Assembly (NCBI GenBank): GCA_015680905.1
Contig: CM027381.1
Span: forward strand, 72,343,501 to 72,407,500
Direction of reading: 5' to 3'
Source of the DNA: Coptis chinensis
Lineage: Eukaryota > Streptophyta > Magnoliopsida > Ranunculales > Ranunculaceae
Length of the DNA: 64,000 bases
Under the pieces are notes generated by a model. That model was given only the letters and a program-made list of their open reading frames with translations. It was not told where the DNA came from and searched no databases. Positions within the stretch are counted from its first letter, which is position 1. Each line of letters opens with the position of its first letter. Shown piece after piece: positions 34,337 through 46,420 of the stretch. The position numbers and the translations under genes are program-made.

Positions 34337-36239
34337 TTAGCTTTCGAACCCGTCCTACGAACGGGTGTCATTATATTAAATTATTCTAAAAAATATTAGC
34401 AATTATTCATAGCTATGAGATATAAAAATTATATTAATCACTTGTTTAAATTTCTTGCACCATTCTATATCAAAAGAAAGCACCAAATCTTGGTAAAACC
34501 CATCGATTTATTTTTGTTTTTATGTTTAATAATAGAAGTTTGATTGAAATTTTGTGAGAATGTTCAATGTGGGGAAGATGATATTGAAGCTACTTAAATA
34601 GCAAGACATTCCCAATCATAATAAAATAATTATAATAAACACTATTTAAAATGTAAAACTATACTTGTCGATATATTATATTCTTCCTATATATAATACA
34701 ACTATGTTTCGAGGTTAGTTCAATACATTTGCATAAAGTTTCAAATTTTACGTTAATTATTTTTTTAGGCTAGTTCAATGTATGTAGTTGGATATAGTTT
34801 CCGATTTTTCGTTAATTATTCTTTGAGGTTAATTCAATGTAGTTGTATCAAGTTTTTGATTTTCCGTTAATTATTATTTGAGGTTAGTTTAGTGCAGTTG
34901 CACCAAATTTACGATTTCTCGTTAGTTATTCATTAAAGTTAATTCAGTGCAGTTCCATCTAGTTTTCAATGTTTCGTTAATAACTCTTTGAGATTAGTTA
35001 ATTGCATTTGCATCAAGGTTCAAATTTTTCGTTAATTACTCTTTGAGGTTAGTTTAATACATCTGCATCCAGTTTCTGATTTCCCGTTAATTATTTTTTG
35101 AAGTTAGTTCGCATCTAGCTTCCAATCAATTTCCAGTTATTTATGCTTTGAGGGTAGTTCGATGTAGTTACATCCGGTTTTCGATTTCTAGTTAACTATT
35201 CTTTAAGGTTATTTCAATGCATTTGCATCCAGTTTCTGATTTTTTGTTAAATATTCATCAAGGATATTGCATCCAATTTCTGATTTTCCGGCCTGTTAGT
35301 TAATATATTATTTTAGTTTAATGCAGCTACATCCAGTTTTTGATTTTTCGTTAATTATTCTTTGAGGTTAGTTCAATGTAGTTGCATCCAATTTCTGATT
35401 TTCTATTAATTGTTTTTTGAGGTTAGTTTAATGTATTTGCAGCAAATTTTCGATTTCCCGTTAATTATTTTTTGAGGTTTGTTTAATGCAGTTGCATCAA
35501 ATTTATGATTTCCCGTTAATTATTCATTGAGGTTAGTTCAGTGTATTTGTATCCATTTTTTTTTTTATGTTTCTATATTTGTTAATTAGTCTTTAGATTA
35601 GTTCATTACATTTGCATCCAGTTTTCGATTTTTTATTAATAACTCTTTGAGGTTAGTTCAATACATCTGCATCTAGTTTATGATTACTAGCAAAAAAACA
35701 CGTGCTCTGCACATGAATGAAATATAAAACTCATTTAAGAGTATGTGAACACAATTCAAAAGAGATAACCAAAATGTAGATAACCAAAATGTAACTAAGA
35801 TGTTGAGGTGCTCTACGGAGGATTGCTACTGGAATCACAGAAATGTCGAGTCTTTCATATGCCAGAGTCTAGAATCTGTGTCAAGTTTTAGTTTTCAATT
35901 GGGTACCAAGGTCTTTTGTAGGGGAGGCCCACGATCTTGCTGCCTGCTCAAGGGTGGCACAGATATAGGTAATCTTCCTAGATGTATTGCAGAGTTTGAT
36001 GTGGAACTCATAGTTATTTACTGGAAAACATATCCATTATTGCAAAAAAATTCACAATTCTTGGATGAATATATGTAAGCATACTTACTGTTGAGATTAG
36101 CATGACATACTAAAACAACATGGAATTGATAGGATATACCATAATAATAGGTATGTCTTCTAATAGTTCTTTAGGTGGTTTCTGGTTGCGTATACCAATA
36201 TAAACTTGTTGGACTTATAATGTGCAACCAAATGAAAAA

Positions 36240-36478
36240 TCACATGCTACTTCATCCCTAATACATCCAATATCAATGATGGATGCAGCACACATGCTAT
36301 TTCATCCCTGATACATTACATCCTACCAATGATGAACGCAGCCACATGCTATTTCATCCCTGATACATCCTACCAATGATGAACGCAGCCACATGCTATT
36401 TCATCCCTGATACATCCTACCAATGATGAACGCAGCCACATGTTATTTCATCCCTGATGCATGCTATTTTATCGATGT
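36240..36478. repeat. 47-bp tandem repeat inside the 6.8-kb Helitron
   Basis: GCAGCCACATGCTATTTCAT units start at 36,338, 36,385 and 36,432, exactly 47 bp apart, with degenerate partial copies on both sides. Internal tandem repeats are common in Helitrons. The frame at 35,800..36,078 (+) next to it has no recognisable similarity. Confidence 0.85.
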
Positions 36479-38582
36479 ATAATTTAACGTACCTACTGAA
36501 TCAATTAACAAAATGCACCACTTCTACATTTCTTACCATGGAGGCACCACACCTACAAGTTGAACACCAAAATCATGCAATGTAGCTCATTCTATACACT
36601 TGTCTTATTTACATAAAACATTGTATTTACGTAAAGCCTCATTATATGTTCAGCGATAAAGAATCTGATAGGGCCGAATCTCGATAAGCCAACAGAATGG
36701 AACTCATTTAACTTCAATAAAGGTGAAACAACCACAAAGAAAATATTGTTTCAAGTATAAAGGTAAAGTTGTCTTTATGATAAATGCCTCAAAAACAAAA
36801 GCTCTATAGACCTTGCCGTAAATCAACCCGTTGGCTTACCACCAATGAGACCATGTCCATTACATTTTGACGAAACTCTTACGTAAGGTGTCGAGTTGAC
36901 TATGGTATCTTGAATAAGCTGAGTTTCCAAAGATATAGAATTCTTGAACTAAGTTTTCCTAAACCACCACCAAAACAAATGAAACAAAGATTATCCATTG
37001 AAGGATTTAAGTTAAGGGGATCGACATAAATACTTATTTCTCTCATATAATATATTTGTTTTACCGCAAGGTGATTGATTGATAAGAACCCGTACAAAGG
37101 AATCATATTCTTCCCAGGCCAAGATCTGCTCATAAGTATCTATCACCATGGCCTTGGATCATTGTAGCAAGCTCCTTATAAGATTCCCATTGATGGCCTT
37201 CAATCTTTAAGAGATAAAGTTCACATATGAGATTCTGATGTAAAAGACTACACAAAAGGGTTTGAAAGCAAACAAATCACCTTAATTCATGCATTTGTTT
37301 TTCCACTTTCTGCATGCTAGGGTTAGGGGGTGGTCTTACTCTTACAACAGACTTGCTTGGCTTGCAACTACATATTCCTACTACACAACCCCGTATGCCA
37401 ACCTACAAGTCCTGCAAGCCAAACAGATCAATATACACACCAATTAAAAGGTGCAAATCCTATTACCCCTAGCAAAATATATCTCGTTAAGTTCTGCAAA
37501 CATTATGACAATGAAATCAAATAAGATCCATGAATTGAAACATTAACCACTCTAACAACCTCCAATCACAGCAACAACAACTGCAAGTACAAACTCAACT
37601 AATGAGTCAATGTATAGTGTAGGTTATAAATATAATTAAACCCCATCAGGGTCAGAGTTTAAAGTAGTGGCCCACAATCACAGAAAGAGTATCTTCATAG
37701 GCCGCCATTCCATAGATAGGTTTTGAGTATGGACATATGGATTAGAAAACACATACTTGGCAATTAATCTAGTATCTGCTTCTACTATGTTGGAGCCCAT
37801 CTAATCAAACCCATGGTCTTTTTAGTTAAATACATTTAAAAATAAAATGTCTTCTAACAAAACACTGAATTATAAGTCTAGACAAACAGTTTTTTGGATG
37901 CATTGGCATAGATGCCCTTTTCTCATGAAGTCCAATAAGTTTATATACTGATGAAAACAGCAACTCCAACTTGGCACCAAAAGCAGTACTGTAGGCTCAA
38001 TTTAGTTCCTTGTCCTTGCTTGTGGAAAGGTTGCGTGAGGCCGGTATGACCACAACCTTATTACAATTTAAAAACAATTAACTTTATTGTTTGCTCAAAA
38101 TTTTAGACTAAAATCCTTTTAAATGAGATGGGAAGGGTAGTTACCACGGTCTGTTTGTAGTAGGAGTTCAGGTATCCTTCCAGTCACCCAATCAACTATT
38201 ATTTGTTAACATCTATAATATATTACAAAAGGGTATTGAATTAGTAGGAGTTGGATTGTTCTTTCAGTTATGCCTTCAACAATTACCCTAATATGCCTAT
38301 GGCCAACAACCCTTCATCTCTGCTACTTTACATTAATAGCACTTTATCGTAAACCTAAGCTGACCTTAGTTGTTTTATCTTAAAAAACAAAGAATGAATT
38401 ATCATTAGAATCAGAGTACGTACCAACCGAAAAATAGAAAAGCAAGAGAGCAGATGGAAACCTCAACTAAATAGTATAACCAATTTGAGAAGTAATCATC
38501 ATTGAAGGATATGATTGTGTACGATATAAATTACTAATATGTAGCACATTTATGTAATGAATGGCATGCAAAATACTCGTAC

Positions 38583-38706
38583 CTGAGCATCGGACGCAAT
38601 GAATATGATCCAACCTTTGCCTGATGAATTTCAAGGTTCCTACGGTTTCTCGATCATTAGAGTGAACCCACACACTTAGTACTTTACCGGTAGAAACTTG
38701 CAGCAA
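38583..38706 (-). other. Exon-like open segment, unidentified
   Basis: On the minus strand TTTTAG precedes and GTACGAG follows a 124-nt segment reading VSTGKVLSVWVHSNDRETVG and TLKFIRQRLDHIHCV. The words LSVW and the spacing loosely recall eIF4E-like cap-binding proteins, but this is too short to assign. It could be a second captured host exon. The rest of 36,480..40,650 shows no supported gene. Confidence 0.3.
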
Positions 38707-40659
38707 CTAAAACAATGGAGAGCTTTAACCTTGTGCATCAACGGATTATAGCTTTCAAATATATAACAAAAACCCATAATTGAATCCCAAGAATTTAGAG
38801 AAGTAGAGTAAAAAGAAGACAGAAGTGAATAGTTTATGAATAAACGTTAAATAAAAATTTCGAACAATTTGAATTGAACTTAATGAAATAAAGAAGCCAG
38901 ATCTATACAACATGTATTATATGGCTATATCTAAACCAATATTCATTTTCAAAGGGGATAAGGTGAAATGTAAGCAGAATGGGGTAAAATCATCAGGCAA
39001 CAAAGCATTTGTGACATTCATATATATACCTGAAGTAGTTGGTTTTTTGCTAATCCCTATTGTAGCAATACAATATCTAAGTCATCTACAAGGCATCTCG
39101 GTCCTTGTTTTAGAACCACTGAGATGACCAAATTCATATATTAAGCTGAGTAGCTGACACAAAAAAAAATGCCAGTCCCAATATGACAATGTCTCATTTG
39201 TGGTAAATTAAGGGACTGCAAAATTAGGGAAGTTTATGGACTTAAAAACGAAATGTGCTTGTTTATTGAGGCCTGAAACTCACAATTGATATTCATGAAA
39301 CCGAAGGGGACTTAAGGCTAAAATGAGAATTCCCAGATTGCAAGTAGATTGAGCCGTTTCATCGATTGAAGCAAGTAAACTTACTTGGCATATATGTCCG
39401 TAGAGATTTTAACCGGCTTCAATAGACACATAGAGTCTAAACCATGACTCGAGCCTTATCCCTCACATCAAAAGTCCACCACATGGCAGAGCGTAGTAAG
39501 AGTGTAGCCAGGCAACCCCGCCACCCACGAGTAGTTGAACTTCTTTGTTGGATGCATATCTCTGCAGAATGATGGAATAAATAAGACATATGGTGAGACA
39601 ACCAAAATAACTCGGGGAAAGTACCATTTGGTTAACGCTACATCCCACTATATTGTAAGAATGCATCCCATGATGTTTTTACACCTCCTTTCTTTTTGCC
39701 AATTTCAAATTTTTGTTCTGCCACTTTAGCCACATTCCCTCATTCCCTATTAACAGTACACCAAGCTGAAAGCTAAGGTCAACAACGTCGACTGACATTA
39801 GAAACATGAAACAAAAAAGTAAAAAATTAACTAATAATGTAATAAATAAGACAATAGAACTGATTGACCGGCAGTGGAATTGATGCCTTTTGCAACTTTC
39901 CAAGGAATCCAAAGTTGTTTTATCCTCCTTCAAAAAATTAATTTAGTGTCTCAATGACCCGAGTAAGCAAAATTCAGCTTAAACTAAAAGATGGAAAAAC
40001 TTGCAAAGACGCATTTTTACTGTACCAGTTCAGATACAACCACCACCATTAAACCACACCATCAACAATCAAATAGGGAACACCTTTTTGTGAGAGAGAA
40101 TGGAGAGTAGTGGCGATCGAATTCGTTAAAACAATTTGAAAGTGATGACTGGATACATTTCTGAATTGTTTTTTGAGATTGAGAAAATAATGAAACAAAT
40201 TCAACGAATTATGAAGAATAAATAGAAGGCAAGAAGTTGATGATTACTTTATTATCATCTTCATTTGAAAAGCATCTCCCACTATTCTCAGCCAATGAAT
40301 CTGGAATCTCAGAATCTTATGATCAAAGGGAAAACTAATTAAAGGTACTAAAATGACAACAATCAGAATGTGATCAATGGTCAAGAGTTGATTAAAACCA
40401 CAAACCACAAAACAATTCAAATCACTGAAACATCAAAACCACAAACCAATTCAAAACAAAAATCATTCAAAATCGATTTAACAAAATTTAAAGTAGAAAA
40501 TCGAATAAATATCAAAAAAGCAAACAATTGCATATTAGATATGAGAAAATGCGAAGGTACTTACTTGTACATCAAACTGGAATCAAATTGAAGTCAAGAA
40601 GGATTGGAATTCGAGGAACACTAACATAGTACTAACTTCAGGAATAAGACCTCAACTAT

Positions 40660-41396
40660 CTAATTCATGCACCTGATCGACTTATTGATGAACTCTTCAT
40701 GATTTCCAAAGCATCTCCACCCTCGACATAATGGTTTCTCTTCTTCTTCATGCCACATGATGGAGCACTTAACTGGAATGGCCACAGGAAGTTGTTTGCT
40801 TCCCCTGAAATGGGGACCAACAGTCAGTATCTCATGAATCAGATCTTCCCGTGGATTATCCCATGTTTTCCAAGTCCCTGTCAAAACATCAAGATCGAGA
40901 AAGCCAAACAGAGAAGCACTGAACATATTGACAAACCAAAAATATATTACCTGTTCAACAATAACATTGTCTGTCAAAGCAATTTGCTGCTTGTTCAACT
41001 TTCCATACTCCCTCTTGTAAATCAATTCCCTCACGCTCTTTAGATTAGGGTAACTGTAATACAGAAAAAATTTGAATGAGCACCAGACACTTAAAGATTT
41101 TTGTCTTGTTCATTCTAATTGAATTGTGTACAATTGAAATACAAGCTCTCTCTAACCTCTCTGGTGCATATAGGAACAAAACTTACCCAAAAGTCACATA
41201 AGGCTCAACCCTGCACATCATGTTAACGGTTGCTTTGTTCACCTTGAGAAAGACTCCATTGAATAGCTGCAAAAGGAATTACATATTAAAATCCATGCAT
41301 CACGATATGCCATATAAAAATTTGTGACTTTTTGTACCTGTCTCAGGACGTAGGAGTTGCAATATACTTTTGGTCTTTGGGTCCATTGCATTGATA
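40660..41396 (-). pseudogene. Captured fragment of ribosomal protein L7 (uL30) gene, four exons
   Basis: Exon 1 41,338..41,396 (INAMDPKTKSILQLLR; an extra C shifts LRLRQ). Exon 2 41,187..41,266 ([27 protein letters not shown]). Exon 3 40,951..41,053 (YPNLKSVRELIYKREYGKLN, KQQIALTDNVIVEQ). Exon 4 40,660..40,877 begins as GLGKHG-like sequence, then [12 protein letters not shown], and a one-base insertion throws the tail out of frame, where NNFLWPFQL and [13 protein letters not shown] can still be read. GT/AG introns are kept, so genomic DNA was captured and not an mRNA copy. uL30 is a large-subunit ribosomal protein; here the N-terminal third is missing and several frameshifts rule out function. 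Confidence 0.9.
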
Positions 41397-42500
41397 CTTG
41401 TGGAGACATCACATGCACCGTAATAAGAAACTTAAAAGACATTGAATGGACATAATAGGAAACTGAAAGACTGTAAATTCCCTCCACCTTAGAATGCACA
41501 TGCCAATAACAGGCTGGGCTTAAAGGGTCTAGTTCAAAACTTGAACTGAGCCAGAGAAACACGTAGCTGAGACTTCGATGTTGAATCTTGCGTCACTCTG
41601 AGGACAACAGTTTTTTGTTTCAAATACCATCAATTTAGAATGTTATAATAACATGTTGCTACAAGTTTACATAGATAACTAAGAGGTAAAATATCATACG
41701 GTTTCTGCAACCTTCAGGGGACCAAACGCTCAAGAAGAATTGAGACCAAATCATACCTGAAAATTTTCAATCCAATCAATAACTGAAATCAGACAAATAG
41801 AAAGGAGTTCATTTCTAGGAAAGTATCGACCCCTTTGTGCAGATCTCGTTAATGTCAAGAGATGTAGTCTTAGCAGCCAAACGAACTAAATTTTGTCTCT
41901 TTATAGAAAATATGTATTTCTGTTGGCGTTCAGGTCCTGTGGTATTAATATTAGAACAAAGTGACTCAATTGGCTATATCAATTGGGAGAGATAGATGTA
42001 GAAGCCCTATATATTAGTCGAGAAGGAGAAGTGGGGTTTTGCAGAAAATGCAGACCGAATAGTTTTCCTCCGAGAATTGGGATTGTTTTGAAGATTTGGA
42101 ATTTTTTTTGGAAACAAAAGAGATAGGAGAGAAGGGAGAAGAGACGGGAGAGAAGGGAAATGAATCGGTTCGTATTCTCTGATTAAATGAACATCTTATT
42201 AAACAACCCAATTATTACTAATAATTAATGCGTACAATTGAGAGTGGCGTGGATTTGGTTTTCTAATATATTCCCACATGAAAAGACTGATGGGCCCTAT
42301 TTAAAGGTGTTAAGCAATTGTTTTATTTAAGGACAATATTGGTACTGAAAATTTATAAACACATAAAAAGACAAAGTAGTCCTCATTAATAAATAGGTAG
42401 GCATATGATTTTATTATTCATCAAGGGTATTATGCGTCAGAAAAAGTCCCGGATGAATTTAAGAGGCCACGATCATTATAGGCTATACTAGTAGTAGAGA
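41397..42500. other. 5' part of the 6.8-kb Helitron, no supported gene
   Basis: Holds a 65-codon Ser/Phe-rich minus frame at 42,014..42,211 of no recognisable family. Missing RPL7 upstream exons were sought here on the minus strand and not found. Confidence 0.45.
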
Positions 42501-45500
42501 TTTATGCTCTGAGATTTTAATTAGTTCGATGCAATTTCATCCGGTTTCTGATTTCTCGTTAACTATTCATTGAGGTTATTTTAATGCATTTGCACGTAGT
42601 TTATGATTTCCCGTCAATTATTCTATGAGGTTAGTTCAATGCAGTTACATTTGGTTTTTGATTTATTGTTAATTATATTTTGAGGTTAGTTCAATGCATT
42701 TGCATCTAGTTTCTGATTCATCGTTAATTATTATTTAAGGTTTGTTTGATGCATTTTTGCATATCGTTTCCGATTTACCGTTAAATATTTGTCAAGAATT
42801 TACATCTAATTTCTAATTTCTCATTAGTTATTCTCTGACGTTAGTTTAATATAGTTGCATCCAGTTTCTGATTTCTAGTATTTTACTTTTTGAGTTTAGT
42901 TTATTGCATTTGCATAAAGTTTTTGATTTCCCGTTAATTACTCTTTGAGCTTAGTTAAATATATTTGAATCCAGTTTTCGATTTCTTTTTAATTATCCTA
43001 TGTGGTGTGTAATACCAACTTTCTACTTATCCATCTGTAGTGTCCTTGCAAACATGACATAAAAATAAATTATGCTTGATTTACTATATTGGATCATCAA
43101 AGATTATCTAGTTTCCGATTTTTCGTTAATTATTCTTTAAATTATATATCTGACTCACTATGTAGGATCTTCAAAGATTATCTACGAACGGGTCCTGTCA
43201 TATTAATTATTCTAAAAAATATATGCAACTATATATGCATAATTATTATATACAGATATTATATTGCTCACTCATCCAAATTTTTTATAACATGAAAACC
43301 TCACGTACTCTCTATTAAAAAAAAATAACTCACCATTGATAAAACCCTTCAACTTCATTTGTTGTTTAATAATAGAAGTTTGATTGAAGTTTTGTGAAAT
43401 TGTCTAATAAGATGAAGTTCATATTGAAGCTACTTGAATAGCAAGGTGTTCCTAATTATACAAAAAAAGATAAGATAAACACCGTTTTAAATGCAAAACT
43501 ATACTTATCGAGACATTCCCACAACATATAACACAACTATATTTTGAGATTAGTTCAATGCATTTACATCAAGTTTTTGATTTTCTGTTATTTATTTTTT
43601 GAGGTTAGTTCAATGCAGTTGCATCTAGTTTCCGATTTCTTGTTAATTATTATTTGTTGTAGTTTAATGCATTTGCATCCAATTCCCAATTTCATGCTAA
43701 TTATTTTTCGAGCTCAGTTCAATCCATTTGCATCCAGTTTCCGATTTCCCGTTAATCATTTTTTGAGATTAGTTTAATACATTTGCATCTGGCCAGTTTC
43801 CAATTTCTTGTTTATTATTCAATGAGGTTGTATTTGCATCTAGTTTCTGATTTTCTGTTAATTATTGTTTGAGGTTAGTTCAATGAATTTGCATCCAATT
43901 TCCGATTTTCCGTTAATTATTTCTTGAGGTTAGTTCAATGCATTTGCATCAAATTTATTTTTTGAAATTAGTTCAGTGTAGTTGCATCCGGTTTTCGATT
44001 TCCCGTTAATTATTTGTAAAGATTAGTTTCACGCATTTGCATCATGTTTCCAATTTATAGTTATTTTTTTAGGCTAGTTCAATACAGTTTCATCCAGTTT
44101 TCGATTTCCCGGTAATTTAATCTCTGAGGGTTAGTTCAATGCATTTGCATTCAGTTTCCGATTTCCCGACAATCATTTGTTGGTGTTAGTTTGATGTATT
44201 TGCATTCAAGTATTGATTTCCCATTAATTATTATTTGAAGTTAGTTGAATGCAGTTGTATCAATATTCTTATTGTCCATTAATTAATTTTTAAGATTAGT
44301 TTAATGCTTGCATGTGCATCCAATTTCCGATTTTCCTTTAAATATTATTTGAGATTAGTTCGATGCATTTACATCTAGTTTTCTATTTCTCGTTAATTGT
44401 TCTTTGATGTTAGTTTCATGCATTATTATATATATTTGAAAATATTTTTGTTTTTTTTTTTTTTTTTTTTTTTTTTTTGTATAATTTAATTTTTCATATG
44501 TAATTTGTTTTGGTTTGGTTTGGTATATAATTTATTTAAGCCCAACGTTTACTTTAACTAAATCAATAGTTATATAATTTATTTAAGCCAACGTCCGTTT
44601 TAACTGAATCTCGTTATTCCGCTAAAATTGGAAATTATAAAATTTATAAATTTAATTAGAATATGTCGTAATTATTGTGGCCTATGGTTTTTGAAATTCT
44701 TAACTATGACTAAATTTTACACCTCAAATTGATTCAACTTTATTTGTTAGGTCCATATATATAGTGCATACAATACAATTTTATTTGTTTTTGGTGTACA
44801 CTATTACTTATTTTTTGATTAGTTTACTTATTTTTTCCTTTTTTTCCAGTCACATTTGTGGTTAACAAATGCATAAAATAAATGTTCAAGCAACTTAATT
44901 CATTTTTTCATTTGTTCTTTCGTAGTTTTATTATCAATTTCTAGAAAGAAATTTTGTTATGTTAAACTTCACCTGAGATTAGTGTAGAAACTATTTTTTG
45001 TGGCGTAAGGGTTTTAAGAAAATTGTTTTTGGTTGAAAATATTGTTTTTGGTTGAAAATATTGTTTTTTGTAATTTAGTTATTTTTTTAGGTTAGTTTAA
45101 TACAGTTGCATCCAGTTTTCAATTTTTCGATAATTTAATCTCTAAGGGTTAAATCACCGCATTTGCATCCAGTTTTCGATTTTCTGACAATTATTTGTTG
45201 GTATTAGTTTGATGTATTTGCATACAAATTTTGATTTCCTATTAATTATTTTTTGAGGTTAGTTTAATGCAGTTGTATCAATATTCTGATTGTCCATTAA
45301 TTAATTTTTAAGATTAGTTTATTAGTTTAATGCTTGCATGTGCATCTAATTTCTGATTTCCTGTTAAATATAATTTGAGGTTAGTTCGATGCATTTGTAT
45401 CTAGTTTTCTGTTTCTCGTTAATTGTTTTTTGACGTTAGTTTCCTGTTAAATATATATTTGAAAATATTTGTTATTATTGTTTTTTTTTTCAATTGCTAT

Positions 45501-46420
45501 TATATATTTTGTGATGTTATTTTTTGTATAATTTAATTTTCCACATGTAATTTGTTTTGTTTTGGTTTGGTTTGATATATAATTTATTTAAGCCCAACGT
45601 CCGTTTTAACTGAATCTCGTTATTTCGTTAAAATTGAAAATTATAAAATTCATAAATTTAATTAGAATATGTCATAATTATTGTGGCCTGTGGTTTTTGA
45701 AATCCTTAACTATAACTAAATTTTACACCTCAAATTGATTCAACTTTATTTGTTATGCCCATATATATAGTGCATACAGAGTACAATTTTATTTGTTTTT
45801 GGTGTACACTATTACTTATTTTATGATTAGTTTACTTTTTTTTCCCTTTTTCCCAGTCACATGTATGGTTAACAAATGCATAAAGTAAATGTTCAAGCAA
45901 CTCAATTCATTTTTTCCTTTGTTCTTTCATAGTTTTATTATCATTTTATAGAAGAAAAAACTTTGTTATGTTAAACTTCGTCTGATATTAGTGTGGAAAC
46001 TATTCTTTGTGGCGTAAGAGTTTTAGGAAAACCGTTTTTGGTTGAAAATATTGTTTTTTATAATTTATTTTTTTCCCTCCGTAATTAGCTATATTGTTTA
46101 GGAAAAGTTAGACACTCTGTGAAACTCTAGATGAGATTGTTTATTTATTTATATTTTACTTTTTCATAATTAGTAATAGAGTTTAGAAAAAATTGGAGTC
46201 TTTGGAGTGCTCCAAAAAATAGATTGGTGAGAGTATAACTATAATATATATCTAAAGATTTGGATTTTTTTTTTTCGTAATTAGTATTAGAGTTTAGAAA
46301 AAGTTGGAGACTCTGTGAAGCCTTGAAAAATAGAGCCAAGAGGGTATAACTATAATATATATCTAAGGATGACACCTTTGTGGTGGTACAATTTTACACT
46401 CTCTATTGGAGATGTCCTAA

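Larger units (their letters stand above)
35687..42500 (-). mobile_element. 6.8-kb non-autonomous Helitron carrying an RPL7 gene fragment
   Basis: Minus orientation. 5' end TCTCTACTACTAGTATAGCC at 42,500, preceded by A; 3' end at 35,687 with hairpin CATGTGC-AGA-GCACGTG, then TTTTTTTG and CTAG, followed by T. No target duplication, as expected for Helitrons. Deleting the element restores an ordinary satellite unit (GATTA|TTTATGCTCTGAG), which matches uninserted units such as that near 31,010..31,030. No Rep/helicase frame was found. Confidence 0.85.
34705..45440. repeat. ~55-bp satellite in Helitron copy 3 (split)
   Basis: Array at 34,705..35,686, interrupted by the Helitron at 35,687..42,500, resuming at 42,501..42,990, with later blocks at 43,545..44,430 and 45,070..45,440. 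A poly-T tract lies at 44,452..44,478. Region 45,441..46,369 is AT-rich and non-coding. Confidence 0.8.
34337..46369 (-). mobile_element. Helitron copy 3, interrupted by another Helitron
   Basis: 3' end hairpin ACCCGT..ACGGGT, then TCGAAAG and CTAA at 34,337..34,340; 5' end TCCTTAGATATATATTATAG at 46,369, preceded on the minus strand by A. Without the 6814-bp insertion at 35,687..42,500 it is about 5.2 kb. It is longer than copy 2 because of a roughly 1.02-kb internal duplication (44,055 and 45,078) and a roughly 125-bp duplication of the 5' end (46,242 and 46,369). Confidence 0.8.
25884..46417. mobile_element. Tourist-like (PIF/Harbinger) MITE split by Helitrons
   Basis: Left end GGGCATCTCCAGTG preceded by TAA (25,881..25,883); right end TATTGGAGATGTCC followed by TAA (46,418..46,420). 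GGGCATCTCCA is a typical Tourist terminus with a TAA target duplication. Removing the Helitron block 26,178..46,369 leaves about 342 bp, a normal MITE size. Confidence 0.7.

Noticed and set aside
38583-38706. Firm call of a captured eIF4E/cap-binding exon
   Set aside because: Only about 40 residues with a weak motif resemblance; no neighbouring exon supports it.
26000-46400. Possible CRISPR-like array because of regular ~55-bp repeats
   Set aside because: Units are contiguous and diverged without unique spacers, and lie in plant Helitrons.
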